Origin: Pseudomonas violetae
GTDB lineage: Bacteria; Pseudomonadota; Gammaproteobacteria; Pseudomonadales; Pseudomonadaceae
DNA length: 52,612 nt
NCBI RefSeq assembly: GCF_023072615.1
Contig: NZ_JAKNRW010000034.1
Span: 1-52,612 of the forward strand
Reading direction: 5' to 3'
Positions 25,139-34,846 of the stretch are shown here, piece after piece (the first letter of the stretch is position 1; each line of letters starts with the position of its first letter). The notes beneath the pieces were generated by a model. That model had not been told where the DNA came from. It did not search any database and saw only the letters and a list, made by a program, of their open reading frames with translations. The position numbers were made by a program, and so were the translations under genes.

Positions 25139-27073
25139 CTAAGCCCTGAACTGCCCCAGGCTCGCCTTCAACTGCGCCGCCAGCCCATCCAGCACCTTAC
25201 CGCTAGCAGTGGTCTCCACCACCGCCTGGGCGGCCTTCTCGGCCTGGGCATGAATGGTTTCAACCCGCCCCCGCACCGCCTGCGCGCCTTGTGCCTGATG
25301 CGCCGCCGCCTGCGTTGCCAGGCCAATGGCCGCATGCACCTGCTCGACCGACGCCTGCACCGACTGCTGCAACCGCGCACTGTCGCGCAATACCAGCAAG
25401 CCTTCATTGGCCTGGCGCCCGGCCTGGCCAATGGCAGCCACGGCCTCGCGTGCGCCTTGCTGCAGGGCGACGATATGCGCCTGAATGTCACCGGTTGAGC
25501 TCTGGGTCTTGCTGGCCAACGCCCGCACTTCATCTGCCACCACCGCAAAGCCGCGACCGGTTTCCCCGGCACGGGCCGCCTCGATGGCCGCATTGAGCGC
25601 CAGCAGGTTGGTTTGCTCGGCGATTCCGTGGATCACCGTCAAAACCACCTCAATCTGCTCGCTCTGCTGCGCCAGGCGCTCGATAACCTTAGACCCAGTA
25701 TCGACCTGCCCGGCCAGCGCTTCTATCAGACTGCCGACTTTGGCCGAGGTCCGGGTGTTCTCATCGGTGGCCGAGCGAATGTCCACCACCTGCTGCAAGG
25801 CCGCCTGCATCGCATGACTTTCCGACTGCGCCTCATCGGCCATTTGCGAAAGCGCCCGCAGGCTCTCGGCCACTTCATCGCGCTGCATTCCTGCTGCGGC
25901 ATCAGCCCCGGCATTGCGCAAGGTCATTGCGCCGATTTCCACCCCGGTGCGCTGCGCCACATCCCCAGCTTCGCGCACGATGGGTTGCAACTTGTCGACG
26001 AAGCGGTTGACTGCCGAGGCCATGTCGCCGATCTCGTCCTTGCTGTTGATTTGCACGCGCTTGGTCAGGTCACCCTCGCCCGCTGCGAGATCGTCCATGG
26101 CGGCAATCAGCAACTTCAGGCGATTGACCACGCGACGACCAAGCACCACCGCCAGTAACAGCAGCACCCCAAAGCCGACCACAGCCAGGCCCATGCCGAT
26201 GCGCCAGCGCAAAGTACCTGCCGCTTCCTGCACCGTGGCGGCGGTGTTGGCCTTCATGTCCGACGCAGTCGATTGTGCCGACTGCAGGCGCGCACGCATT
26301 GCTGTCGCGCTGTCAGCGGCGGCGCCCTTGAGGCTGTCGTCGACCAGTTGATCACTGCTGGCAATCAACGCCGAGAAACGCCTGTCGAGCGCCGCCAGGT
26401 CAGTTTCGACCGAAGCGGTCGAGACGCCCATCAGCACTTTGCCAATTTCCACCCCGTTCGGACTGATGGAGGCTTCGAGGTAGTAGACCGAAGGATCGTT
26501 CTTCGCCGCGTCCAGCACCTTGTCCAGCGCCCGCTCGCCTTGGCCTTTTGCCAGCAGCGCCTTGTTGATCGGGTTCTCGCGGTTCAGATAACGCGTGAGG
26601 TGCTGCCCGGTGGCGTCGTCATACACCACGAACAACACATTGGGATTGCGCTGGGCCCGACGGGCAAATTCGGAGAGCGTGGGGACGTCGCTGTCCCACA
26701 CAGCACGAGGTGCCACCGAGGCCAGCAGCTGAGCCATGTCGTTGGCGGAATCCTTGAGACCCTTCTCCAGGGTCGCGCGCAGTTGCGCCTGCTCATCTTC
26801 CAGTTTCGAGGACAAGCCCGCCGTGAGGCGCTGGCGCGTGCTGGTAGAAAGGCTGTCGAGACTCGACGTGACTTCCCGCCCGGCTTGCTCAAGCTCGCCG
26901 GACAACTTCTGACTGTCGGCGCCCAGGCGCACAGCCAAATCAGCTTCCAGTGCAGTCACCGTGCTCCTTGTCAGGGCGACGGCCACCAGCACTTGCACCA
27001 ATAGGGCGATACCGAGGGTAACGAACACGGGCCGCAACAAACGGCTTTGTAACAATGAGAGAACGGCCGACAC
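25139..27073 (-). CDS. Methyl-accepting chemotaxis protein
   Basis: A 644-residue chemoreceptor. TM1 is at about 12-36, a periplasmic domain of about 250 residues follows, TM2 is near 290-312 (GMGLAVVGFGVLLLLAVVL), HAMP to about 365, then the cytoplasmic signalling hairpin with tip EQTNLLALNAAIEAARAGE near 484-502, which contacts CheA/CheW. No C-terminal NWETF-type pentapeptide is present, so it probably needs other receptors for methylation. The start is a GTG at 27073 with GAGGG seven bases upstream. The periplasmic part looks like a long double-helical or PilJ/dCache-like sensor; I cannot name the ligand. It stands alone, pointing at the iron transporter. Confidence 0.93.
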   Translation of the reverse strand: MSAVLSLLQSRLLRPVFVTLGIALLVQVLVAVALTRSTVTALEADLAVRLGADSQKLSGELEQAGREVTSSLDSLSTSTRQRLTAGLSSKLEDEQAQLRATLEKGLKDSANDMAQLLASVAPRAVWDSDVPTLSEFARRAQRNPNVLFVVYDDATGQHLTRYLNRENPINKALLAKGQGERALDKVLDAAKNDPSVYYLEASISPNGVEIGKVLMGVSTASVETDLAALDRRFSALIASSDQLVDDSLKGAAADSATAMRARLQSAQSTASDMKANTAATVQEAAGTLRWRIGMGLAVVGFGVLLLLAVVLGRRVVNRLKLLIAAMDDLAAGEGDLTKRVQINSKDEIGDMASAVNRFVDKLQPIVREAGDVAQRTGVEIGAMTLRNAGADAAAGMQRDEVAESLRALSQMADEAQSESHAMQAALQQVVDIRSATDENTRTSAKVGSLIEALAGQVDTGSKVIERLAQQSEQIEVVLTVIHGIAEQTNLLALNAAIEAARAGETGRGFAVVADEVRALASKTQSSTGDIQAHIVALQQGAREAVAAIGQAGRQANEGLLVLRDSARLQQSVQASVEQVHAAIGLATQAAAHQAQGAQAVRGRVETIHAQAEKAAQAVVETTASGKVLDGLAAQLKASLGQFRA

Positions 27074-27175
27074 TAGGAATCCCTCTGCTTGACGCCATTA
27101 AATTGATGGCACCCCACAAAAGATGCACTTAATGAAGATCACAGCAAAGGTCATGCCGCCCGGCAGGCAGAAACG

Positions 27176-27208
27176 AAAAAGGCCCCAATCGAGGGGCCTT
27201 TGTCTTTT
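27176..27208 (-). terminator. Terminator of purA
   Basis: On the minus strand AAAGGCCCC-TCGATT-GGGGCCTTTTT: a 9-bp stem and T run, 21 bases after the purA stop. Confidence 0.88.
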
Positions 27209-27222
27209 ACATCAACAGCTTA

Positions 27223-28512
27223 TTAAGCGAACGGGTGACGCAGAACGATGGTTTCGTTGCGATCCGGGCCCGTCGAAATAATGTCGATCGGCGCGCCGAT
27301 CAGCTCTTCAACACGCTTGATGTAGGCACGGGCGTTAGCTGGCAGCTCTTCCAGGGTCTTGGCACCCACGGTCGATTCGGTCCAGCCCGGCACTTCTTCA
27401 TACACAGGCACCAGGCCCACGTAGCTGTCAGCGTCAGTCGGAGCAACGTCCTTGCCTTCTGCATCCTGGTAGCCGACGCAGATATTGATGGTTTGCAGGC
27501 CGTCGAGCACGTCCAGCTTGGTCAGGCAGATGCCCGAGATGCTGTTCACATCGATAGCACGACGCAGGATAACGGCGTCGAACCAGCCACAACGACGGGC
27601 ACGGCCGGTAGTCGCGCCGAACTCGTGGCCTTGTTTGGCCAGGTGCGCACCGACTTCGTCGAACAGCTCAGTCGGGAAAGGACCCGAACCGACACGCGTG
27701 GTGTAGGCCTTGGTGATGCCCAGGATGTAGTCCAGGAACATGGGACCCACACCCGAACCGGTCGCAACGCCACCAGCGGTGGTGTTGGAGCTGGTCACGT
27801 ACGGGTAGGTACCGTGGTCGATGTCGAGCAGCGAGCCTTGGGCGCCTTCGAACATGATGTCTTTGCCAGCGCGACGCAGGTCGTGCAGCTCGGCGGTCAC
27901 ATCCAGCATCAGCGGCTTGAGCAGCTCAGCGTATTCCTTGCACTCGGCCAGGGTCTTGTCGAATTCGATGGCGGGCTCTTTGTAGTAACCCACCAGCATG
28001 AAGTTGTGGTAATCCACCAGTTCACGCAGCTTGTCTTCAAAGCGCGGCATGTTGAGCAGGTCGCCCACACGCAGGCCACGACGTGCGACCTTGTCTTCGT
28101 ACGCCGGGCCGATGCCGCGACCGGTAGTACCGATCTTCAGCTCGCCACGGGCCTTTTCACGGGCCTGGTCCAGCGCAACGTGGAAGGACAGGATCAGCGG
28201 GCAGGACGGGCTGATACGCAGGCGCTCACGCACTGGTACACCCTTCTCTTCCAGCTTGGTGATCTCACGCAGCAGGGCGTCCGGTGCAACCACCACGCCG
28301 TTGCCGATCAGGCACTGCACGCCTTCGCGCAGCACGCCCGACGGGATCAGGTGCAAGACGGTTTTCTCGCCGTCGATCACCAGGGTGTGGCCTGCGTTGT
28401 GGCCACCTTGGTAGCGCACTACGGCGGCAGCATGTTCGGTCAGCAGATCAACGATCTTGCCTTTGCCCTCATCACCCCATTGGGTGCCCAGGACTACGAC
28501 ATTCTTACCCAT
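27223..28512 (-). CDS. purA: Adenylosuccinate synthetase
   Basis: PurA joins IMP and aspartate to adenylosuccinate with GTP, the first committed step from IMP to AMP. The 429-residue length is standard. The GTP-binding loop GDEGKGK is at residues 13-19, and the N-terminal catalytic Asp is the D of this motif. GGHNAGHTL (about 38-46), GTTGRGIGPAYEDK and the C-terminal STGPDR..T segment are all intact. It lies 54 bases after hisZ, in the same direction, as in other Pseudomonas, and ends at a strong terminator. Confidence 0.98.
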   Translation of the reverse strand: MGKNVVVLGTQWGDEGKGKIVDLLTEHAAAVVRYQGGHNAGHTLVIDGEKTVLHLIPSGVLREGVQCLIGNGVVVAPDALLREITKLEEKGVPVRERLRISPSCPLILSFHVALDQAREKARGELKIGTTGRGIGPAYEDKVARRGLRVGDLLNMPRFEDKLRELVDYHNFMLVGYYKEPAIEFDKTLAECKEYAELLKPLMLDVTAELHDLRRAGKDIMFEGAQGSLLDIDHGTYPYVTSSNTTAGGVATGSGVGPMFLDYILGITKAYTTRVGSGPFPTELFDEVGAHLAKQGHEFGATTGRARRCGWFDAVILRRAIDVNSISGICLTKLDVLDGLQTINICVGYQDAEGKDVAPTDADSYVGLVPVYEEVPGWTESTVGAKTLEELPANARAYIKRVEELIGAPIDIISTGPDRNETIVLRHPFA

Positions 28513-28566
28513 AACACTTGTCCTCTTCGCGCAAACTTGGTGCCGGCCACGGGCCGACAGGAAAAC

Positions 28567-29754
28567 TCAAGAAGCCAGTGGCGATACTTGCCACAGCCCG
28601 TTCTGCTGAATCAATTGCCGGTCGCAGTCCGCTTCACGGGCGGCGGCCAAAGGTTGCCCAGGCAGCGCCTGAACGACACGCTGACCCTCGCTGCGCAACT
28701 GGCAAACCTGCTGCCAGAGTGCCGCATCCGTACTGTCAGGCATCCAGATACCGCCAGACGGTAGCTCGATCTCAGCACGCCCCAGGGTCACCAGGGTTTT
28801 CAAATCGGTGGAGAAGCCGGTAGCCGGACGGGCGCGACCGAAGTCGGCGCCGATGTCGTCGTAACGACCGCCTTGGGCGATGGACTGGCCAACGCCCGGA
28901 ACGAACACCGCGAACACCACACCGGTGTGGTAGTGGTAACCGCGCAATTCGCCCAGGTCGAAATACAGCGGTAATTGCGGGAAGCGAACGGACAGCCGCT
29001 CGGCAATTGCCAGCAAGTCGTCCAGCGCCGCCAGTACTGGCGCCGGCGCATTGGCCAAGCGCTCACGGGCAGCTTCCAGCACTTCACGACCGCCGCACAG
29101 GTCGACCAACGCCCGCAGCATGCCCGACAAATCGGCAGGCAAGCCCTCGGTCAAGGTAATGACCTCGTCGATGGCCTTGCGTTGCAGCGCATCGAACAAC
29201 TGCTGCTCGACTTCACCGGACAAACCGGCGGCGCGCGCCAGGCCACGGTAGATGCCGACATGCCCGAGATCCATGTGCACGTCCGGCACATCGGCCAGTT
29301 GCAGCATGGCCAGCATCAGGCTGATGACTTCCACGTCGCTGCTCGGGCTGCCGTCGCCGTACAGCTCGGCGCCCAGTTGAATCGGGCTGCGCGAGGACGA
29401 CAAGGCGCGCGGCTGTGCATGCAGGACGCTGCCGGCATAGCAAAGGCGGCTCGGGCCTGCGCGCCGCAGGGTGTGCGCGTCAATGCGCGCCACCTGCGGC
29501 GTGATGTCGGCACGGAAGCCCATCTGGCGGCCCGACTGCGGGTCGATGACCTTGAAAGTACGCAAGTCGAGGTCCTGGCCCGCGCCGGTCAGCAGGGACT
29601 CCAGGTACTCGATATGGGGAGTCACGACAAACTCGTAACCCCAGCTCTGGAACAGATCCAACACCTGGCGGCGCGCTACTTCAATGCGCGCTGCCTCCGG
29701 TGGCAGTACTTCTTCGATGCCATCTGGCAGCAGCCAGCGGTCTACCGTTGCCAT
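28567..29754 (-). CDS. hisZ: ATP phosphoribosyltransferase regulatory subunit HisZ
   Basis: HisZ is a catalytically inactive paralogue of histidyl-tRNA synthetase that activates and regulates the short HisG in the first step of histidine synthesis. The 395-residue protein starts MATVDRWLLPDGIEEVLPPEA and has class II synthetase-like motifs (MGFRADITPQVARIDA, YGDGSPSSDVE). The C-terminal anticodon-binding domain of HisRS is missing, as expected. AGGGG lies ten bases before the ATG. It precedes purA in a two-gene unit. Confidence 0.96.
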   Translation of the reverse strand: MATVDRWLLPDGIEEVLPPEAARIEVARRQVLDLFQSWGYEFVVTPHIEYLESLLTGAGQDLDLRTFKVIDPQSGRQMGFRADITPQVARIDAHTLRRAGPSRLCYAGSVLHAQPRALSSSRSPIQLGAELYGDGSPSSDVEVISLMLAMLQLADVPDVHMDLGHVGIYRGLARAAGLSGEVEQQLFDALQRKAIDEVITLTEGLPADLSGMLRALVDLCGGREVLEAARERLANAPAPVLAALDDLLAIAERLSVRFPQLPLYFDLGELRGYHYHTGVVFAVFVPGVGQSIAQGGRYDDIGADFGRARPATGFSTDLKTLVTLGRAEIELPSGGIWMPDSTDAALWQQVCQLRSEGQRVVQALPGQPLAAAREADCDRQLIQQNGLWQVSPLAS

Positions 29755-30067
29755 TACGCCATTCCCCTATGATCCGGCCGGCCAGCCGTTGGGCGAGCCT
29801 TGAGTGAAGCAGAAAATGACAGGCCCCTACGCAAACCAGCGCGCATGAGCAGCAGGGCGAAAAGCCTGCAATCGGCTTCGCCTGCCATTTCCCTCGAAAA
29901 ATCTGTCGAGTCGTTCAACTCGGGTGCCTGCATAAAAAACAATCAAACGTGCAGACGCAAAAAAGCCGGGAATTTCCCGGCTGCCGCATCATACACACGT
30001 TTTCCTAAAGGATCACCCCGCCCGAGGCTTTAGCCGCCAGGCGGGGGATGATTCAGGTCACGCCGTA
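29755..30067. other. Intergenic stretch between hflC and hisZ
   Basis: About 313 bases. It holds the hflC-side terminator (29957-29983) and presumably the hisZ promoter. In P. aeruginosa I recall a small DUF2065 membrane protein gene here; no frame in this stretch encodes one. The 62-codon frame at 29754-29942 has no family resemblance. Confidence 0.6.
29957..29983 (-). terminator. Terminator of the hfq-hflX-hflK-hflC operon
   Basis: On the minus strand GCCGGGA-AAT-TCCCGGC is followed by TTTTTTGCG: a perfect 7-bp GC-rich stem plus T6, about 85 bases after the hflC stop. Confidence 0.9.
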
Positions 30068-30937
30068 TCAAGGTTTGGCTTTTTCCAGGTAACGGAAGAA
30101 GTCGCTGCTTGGGTCGAGGACCATGACGTCGGATTTGCTCGCGAAGCTTTCACGGTAGGCTCGCAGACTACGATAGAAACCGTAGAACTCCTGGTCCTGA
30201 CCGTAGGCCTTGGAGTAGATCGCCGCCGCCTGGGCGTCGCCGTCACCGCGAACCTCTTCAGATTCACGATAGGCTTCAGCCAGCAGCACTCGACGCTGAC
30301 GATCGGCGTCGGCACGGATGCCTTCGGCCAGCTCGTTACCCTTGGCGCGGTGCTCGCGAGCTTCACGCTCACGCTCCGAACTCATGCGCTCGAATACGCT
30401 GCGGTTGACTTCCTTCGGCAGGTCGATGGCCTTGACCCGAACATCGACGACTTCGATGCCCAACTCTTTCTCGGCCATCTTGTTCAGCGAAGCGGTGATG
30501 TCAGACATCAACGCATCACGCTCGCCCGAGACAACCTCGTGCAACGTGCGCTTACCGAACTGGTCACGCAGACCAGATTCCAGACGACGGGAAAGACGTT
30601 CGTTAGCGATCTGCTTGAGGCCGGATGTTGCCGTGTAGAAGCGCTCAGCATCTTTCACGCGCCACTTGGCGTAGGCATCGACCATGACGGCTTTCTTTTC
30701 CAGCGTCAGGAAGCGTTGCGTGGGTGCATCAAGTGTCAGCAGGCGGGCGTCGAATTTGCGCACCTGGTTAACGTAAGGCACCTTCACATGCAGGCCCGGC
30801 TGAACGTCAGCCTGGACCACGCGACCGAACTGCAGCATCACCGCACGCTCGGTCTGAGCCACGATGTAGAAGCAGTTCCAGGCAGCGATCCCCACGACGA
30901 CCACGACAATAAGGGCGATCAGCGATTTATTGCTCAT
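30068..30937 (-). CDS. hflC: Protease modulator HflC
   Basis: HflC forms with HflK a large periplasm-facing SPFH/band-7 complex around the membrane protease FtsH and restrains its activity. The 289-residue protein has one N-terminal membrane anchor (ALIVVVVVGIAAWNCFYIV), an SPFH domain starting TERAVMLQFGRV and a helical coiled region (REREAREHRAKGNELAEGI). The ATG overlaps the hflK stop by one base. Length agrees with the family (about 290 in Pseudomonas, 334 in E. coli). Confidence 0.97.
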   Translation of the reverse strand: MSNKSLIALIVVVVVGIAAWNCFYIVAQTERAVMLQFGRVVQADVQPGLHVKVPYVNQVRKFDARLLTLDAPTQRFLTLEKKAVMVDAYAKWRVKDAERFYTATSGLKQIANERLSRRLESGLRDQFGKRTLHEVVSGERDALMSDITASLNKMAEKELGIEVVDVRVKAIDLPKEVNRSVFERMSSEREREAREHRAKGNELAEGIRADADRQRRVLLAEAYRESEEVRGDGDAQAAAIYSKAYGQDQEFYGFYRSLRAYRESFASKSDVMVLDPSSDFFRYLEKAKP

Positions 30938-32109
30938 CAGCGACTCTCCCTGGTACGTGTCTGCTGTTGCTGCAGATCAGCTGCTGCACGCGCATTCGCT
31001 TCATTACTCGTGGCTGCTGCGCCAGTCATCGGAGCGTTGGCGCTACGACCACTGTCAATCATCTTGTCCAGCGGCAAGTACAGCAGATTGCTCTGGCCAT
31101 TCTTGTTACCGGTCACGAGGACCTTGCTGGTATTGCTGAAGACTTCCTGCATGGTGTCCAGGTACAGACGCTCGCGGGTAACTTCAGGTGCCTTGCGATA
31201 CTCGCTGACCAGTTTGGTAAAGCGATCGGCCTCACCCTTGGCGCGCGAGACGGTTTCGTCACGGTAGCCATTGGCATCTTCAAGGATGCGCTGGGCCTGA
31301 CCACGGGCTTCCGGCACGACGCCGTTGGCATATGTTTCAGCCTGGTTGCGCGAACGCTGCTCGTCTTCACGGGCACGGATCACATCATCGAAGGCTTCCT
31401 GTACTTCACGCGGTGCCGCTGCGCTCTGCACGTTGACCTGGGTGATGGTAATACCGGTGCGATAGGTATCCATGAAGCGTTGCAGGCGCTCCTTGATTTC
31501 GCTGGCCATCAACTCACGACCTTCGGTTAGTACCTGGTCCATGGCGGTGGAGCCCACTACATGGCGCAAGGCGCTTTCAGTCGCGTGCTGCAGGCTGATT
31601 TCCGGCTGATCGACGCTCAGCACAAAGTCCTGCAGGTTGCTGATCCTGTACTGCACGGTCAGTGGCACTTCGACGATGTTCTCGTCTTCAGTCAGCATTT
31701 GACCCTGCTTGGTGTAGGCTCGCTCACGCGTGACGTTTTCCAGGTACTTGCGATCGATCGGCGGGAAGTAGATGTTCAGGCCCGGACCAACTGTTTCATA
31801 GTACTTGCCGAAGCGCAGCACCACGGCTTGCTCCTGCTCGTCGACGACATAGACCGCGCTGTACAGCCACACAGCCGCCAGCACGACGAGCACGATGCCA
31901 AGAATGCCGCCGAAGCCGCCACTCTTGCCCGAACCGCCGCCATCATCACCACGTTTCTTACCACCACCGAACAACCCGTTCAGGCTTTCCTGCAGCTTTC
32001 GGAAGGCCTCGTCGAGATCCGGTGGTCCCTTGCGGTCGCCGTTATTGCGGCGCTTGCCACCCCAAGGATCCTGATTATTCGAGTTGCCACCCGGCTCATT
32101 CCAAGCCAT
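30937..32109 (-). CDS. hflK: FtsH protease activity modulator HflK
   Basis: HflK is the partner of HflC. The 390-residue protein has a Gly/Asn-rich cytoplasmic N-terminus (MAWNEPGGNSNNQDPWGGKR and a GGGKKRGDDGGG stretch), one membrane helix near residues 75-95, an SPFH domain (DEQEQAVVLRFGKYYETVG) and a coiled coil. The C-terminus is Ala/Gln-rich. The ATG at 32109 has GGAG six bases upstream and gives the typical HflK start; the frame extends further upstream without reason. hflX ends 96 bases before. Confidence 0.97.
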   Translation of the reverse strand: MAWNEPGGNSNNQDPWGGKRRNNGDRKGPPDLDEAFRKLQESLNGLFGGGKKRGDDGGGSGKSGGFGGILGIVLVVLAAVWLYSAVYVVDEQEQAVVLRFGKYYETVGPGLNIYFPPIDRKYLENVTRERAYTKQGQMLTEDENIVEVPLTVQYRISNLQDFVLSVDQPEISLQHATESALRHVVGSTAMDQVLTEGRELMASEIKERLQRFMDTYRTGITITQVNVQSAAAPREVQEAFDDVIRAREDEQRSRNQAETYANGVVPEARGQAQRILEDANGYRDETVSRAKGEADRFTKLVSEYRKAPEVTRERLYLDTMQEVFSNTSKVLVTGNKNGQSNLLYLPLDKMIDSGRSANAPMTGAAATSNEANARAAADLQQQQTRTRESR

Positions 32110-32205
32110 AGCGCTCTCCATCTGATAAAGCAAAGACGCACCCACGGCGCGCCGACCAATGCTACAGAATGCCTGCGACTGCGGCACAACCGCTTTCTAA
32201 GGCTT

Positions 32206-33507
32206 TTATTGCAAAGTGTGTTGCTCGATAAACTCTGTCGGTACAACGCCTTCACGGCTGACCAGCCGATTAAGCTCCGAGAGCGGCAATCGAACGGCCA
32301 GCAAGCTGACCCCTTCTTCGTCATATTCTTCTTTCTGCACCGCACCGAGCTCGAAAAACTGCGCTCGCAGTCGAGCGAATCGTTGCGGTAAGCGCAAGGT
32401 ACCCACAAACAACTCACTGCCCAGCAACTCGGCGATGGCTTGCTCAAGCAATTCCAGGCCACTGCCATCACGCGCCGACAGCCAGACCCGTTGAGGCTTG
32501 CCGTTTTCGTCACGCTGGATTTGTGGCTCAACGCCCTCAAGCAGATCGAGTTTGTTATAGACCTCGAGGATCGGCAAGTCCTGGGCACCAATCTCGCCCA
32601 GCACCACCATAACCTGTTCGATCTGCAACATGCGATCCGGTTCGGCCGCATCGATCACGTGCAACAGCAGGTCGGAGTTGCTCGACTCTTCGAGGGTAGA
32701 CCGAAATGCCTCGACCAGCTTGTGCGGCAAGTGGCGAATGAAACCCACAGTGTCGGCCAGGACAATCGGCCCCAGGTCGTCTAATTCCAGACGGCGCAAG
32801 GTCGGATCCAGGGTGGCGAACAACTGGTCAGCCGCGTACACATCGGATTTCGTCACGTTATTGAAGAGCGTGGATTTGCCGGCGTTGGTGTACCCCACCA
32901 GGGACACGGTAGGGATATCCGCACGCGTACGGCCACGTCGCGACTGTTCGCGCTGGCTGCGCACTTTTTCCAACCGGCCTTTGATCTGCCGCAAGCGAAC
33001 TCGCAGCAAACGGCGGTCGGTTTCCAGCTGGGTTTCACCTGGGCCACGCATGCCAATACCGCCACCTTGACGCTCAAGGTGGGTCCAGCCACGAACCAGC
33101 CGGGTGCTCATGTGGTCAAGCTGGGCCAGTTCTACCTGGAGCTTGCCTTCATGGGTACGAGCGCGCTGGGCGAAGATATCGAGAATCAGACCGGTGCGAT
33201 CGATCACGCGGCACTCGAAAACACGTTCGAGGTTACGCTCCTGACTCGGCGTGAGGATGTGATTGAAGATCACCAGGTCTGCCTTTTCGGCATGGACCAG
33301 GTCGCGGAGTTCCTCGACCTTGCCGCTGCCAATCAGAAATTTGGCGGTTGGCCGATGACGCGGCACGTTAAAAAACGCAACGGTCTCGGCGCCGGCCGAA
33401 TTAGCCAATTCCTGAAACTCCTGCGGATCTTCTCGCGCCTCAGGGTCCTGTCCATCCAAGTGAACGAGGATCACTCGCTCACCACCACCGTGGCGCTCAA
33501 AGAACAA
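32206..33507 (-). CDS. hflX: Ribosome-associated GTPase HflX
   Basis: HflX is a heat-stress GTPase that splits stalled 70S ribosomes. The 433-residue protein has the N-terminal HflX domain (FFERHGGGERVILVHLDGQD), a linker with GMRGPGETQLETDRR and the G domain with G1 GYTNAGKSTLFN, G3 DTVGFI and G4 NKLD. A C-terminal extension of about 60 residues is present. Translation starts at TTG 33507: AGGAG lies six to seven bases upstream and no ATG is near the family start. It follows hfq by 12 bases, as in other gamma-proteobacteria. Confidence 0.96.
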   Translation of the reverse strand: MFFERHGGGERVILVHLDGQDPEAREDPQEFQELANSAGAETVAFFNVPRHRPTAKFLIGSGKVEELRDLVHAEKADLVIFNHILTPSQERNLERVFECRVIDRTGLILDIFAQRARTHEGKLQVELAQLDHMSTRLVRGWTHLERQGGGIGMRGPGETQLETDRRLLRVRLRQIKGRLEKVRSQREQSRRGRTRADIPTVSLVGYTNAGKSTLFNNVTKSDVYAADQLFATLDPTLRRLELDDLGPIVLADTVGFIRHLPHKLVEAFRSTLEESSNSDLLLHVIDAAEPDRMLQIEQVMVVLGEIGAQDLPILEVYNKLDLLEGVEPQIQRDENGKPQRVWLSARDGSGLELLEQAIAELLGSELFVGTLRLPQRFARLRAQFFELGAVQKEEYDEEGVSLLAVRLPLSELNRLVSREGVVPTEFIEQHTLQ

Positions 33508-33519
33508 AGGAGACTCCTA

Positions 33520-33780
33520 TCAGGCGTTACCTGGCTCAGCGTCACCCGCTTCGGATTCGGTTGCACTAGGCAGACGAATTGGACGAACCGGCACCACTGT
33601 CGAGATAGCGTGTTTGTAAACCATCTGGCTCACGGTGTTCTTCAGCAGGATGACGAACTGGTCGAAAGACTCGATCGTGCCTTGCAGTTTGATCCCGTTG
33701 ACCAGGTAGATGGAAACCCCCACTTTCTCTTTACGTAAAGTATTAAGGTAAGGGTCTTGTAGCGAATGCCCTTTTGACAT
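33520..33780 (-). CDS. hfq: RNA chaperone Hfq
   Basis: Hfq is a hexameric Sm-like ring that pairs small RNAs with mRNAs and, with Crc in Pseudomonas, blocks translation in carbon catabolite control. The 86-residue protein begins MSKGHSLQDPYLNTLRKE and has the Sm1 part (VYLVNGIKLQG-type, here ISIYLVNGIKLQG) and Sm2 YKHAIS. The C-terminal tail is short. AAGGAG eight bases before ATG 33780 sets the start, three codons inside the longer frame. miaA ends 94 bases upstream. Confidence 0.98.
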   Translation of the reverse strand: MSKGHSLQDPYLNTLRKEKVGVSIYLVNGIKLQGTIESFDQFVILLKNTVSQMVYKHAISTVVPVRPIRLPSATESEAGDAEPGNA

Positions 33781-33874
33781 GTGCCGCACTCCTTTAAGGA
33801 TTCAAAATAAAAAATAGGTAAACAGATGGCTTGTGGCCGTCACACCCCCAAGGATAGACGGCAATTGCAAGGAC

Positions 33875-34846
33875 TCAGCTCAATATGGAGATGGTCCCCA
33901 GGTATTTCAAGGCGCGCGGCAGATTGTCGCAATCCAGGCTGTCCAGCCAGTGTAAATCAGCCCAACTGCGCAACCAGGTGAACTGGCGCTTCGCCAACTG
34001 GCGCGTGGCGATGACGCCACGCTCCTGCATCTCGGCTTGCGTCAGCTTGCCATCCAGGTAGTCCCAGACTTGTCGGTAGCCAACTGCACGTATAGACGGC
34101 AACCCGGCATGCAGGTCACTTCTCTTACGCAGGGCTACGACCTCGTCAATGAATCCCTGTTCCAACATTAATGTGAATCTTTGTTTAATTCGCTCATGCA
34201 GTACTTGGCGATTCGCCGGAGCAATGGCCAAGTTCGCGACAGTATAGGGTAATTGTTGCTGGCCCGAAGCGGCTGCTTCAGTACTTTGCGCAGATTGTTG
34301 CAAGCGTAGTGCAGTCATGCTGTGACCGCTCACCCGGTAAACTTCCAATGCTCGACTAAGGCGCTGGGGGTCGTTCGGATGAATACGCGCTGCAGACTCC
34401 GGGTCGATGATCGCCAACTGGTCGTGCAGGGCTTGCCAACCCAGTCGCGCAGCCTCTTCCTCGATCTGTGCGCGAACGTCGGCATCAGCCGCTGGCATAT
34501 CGGCCAGGCCTTCCACCAAAGCCTTGTAATAGAGCATCGTGCCGCCCACCAGCAGCGGGATTTTTCCGCGAGCGGTGATCTCAGCCATGGCCTCCAGAGC
34601 GTCACGGCGGAAATCTGCAGCTGAATAGCTCTGGGCCGGATCAAGAATATCGATCAGACGATGCGGGTATTCTGCCAGTAATTCCCTGGAAGGCTTCGCA
34701 GTGCCGATGTCCATGCCGCGGTAGACCAACGCCGAATCAACGCTGATCAGTTCGCACGGCAGGACTTTGCTGAGTTCGATGGCCAGGTCGGTCTTGCCGG
34801 CGGCGGTCGGCCCCATGAGGAAAATCGCAGGAGGGAGCTGGCTCAT
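33875..34846 (-). CDS. miaA: tRNA dimethylallyltransferase MiaA
   Basis: MiaA transfers a dimethylallyl group to A37 of tRNAs reading UNN codons, the first step to ms2i6A. The 323-residue protein has the P-loop GPTAAGKTDLA near residue 12, the DSALVYRGMDIGTAKP segment and the RDALEAM helix. The ATG at 34846 shares one base with the mutL stop (TGATG), so translation is coupled. An upstream 25-codon extension of the frame is ignored for that reason. Confidence 0.97.
   Translation of the reverse strand: MSQLPPAIFLMGPTAAGKTDLAIELSKVLPCELISVDSALVYRGMDIGTAKPSRELLAEYPHRLIDILDPAQSYSAADFRRDALEAMAEITARGKIPLLVGGTMLYYKALVEGLADMPAADADVRAQIEEEAARLGWQALHDQLAIIDPESAARIHPNDPQRLSRALEVYRVSGHSMTALRLQQSAQSTEAAASGQQQLPYTVANLAIAPANRQVLHERIKQRFTLMLEQGFIDEVVALRKRSDLHAGLPSIRAVGYRQVWDYLDGKLTQAEMQERGVIATRQLAKRQFTWLRSWADLHWLDSLDCDNLPRALKYLGTISILS

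Noticed and set aside
27235..28764. A 509-codon plus-strand frame opposite purA
   Set aside because: Shadow frame of purA; no motifs, and it would run across the purA-hisZ junction.
29754..29942. A 62-codon minus-strand frame between hflC and hisZ
   Set aside because: Considered as the missing DUF2065 gene, but it lacks the expected membrane helices and resemblance and runs into the hisZ start.
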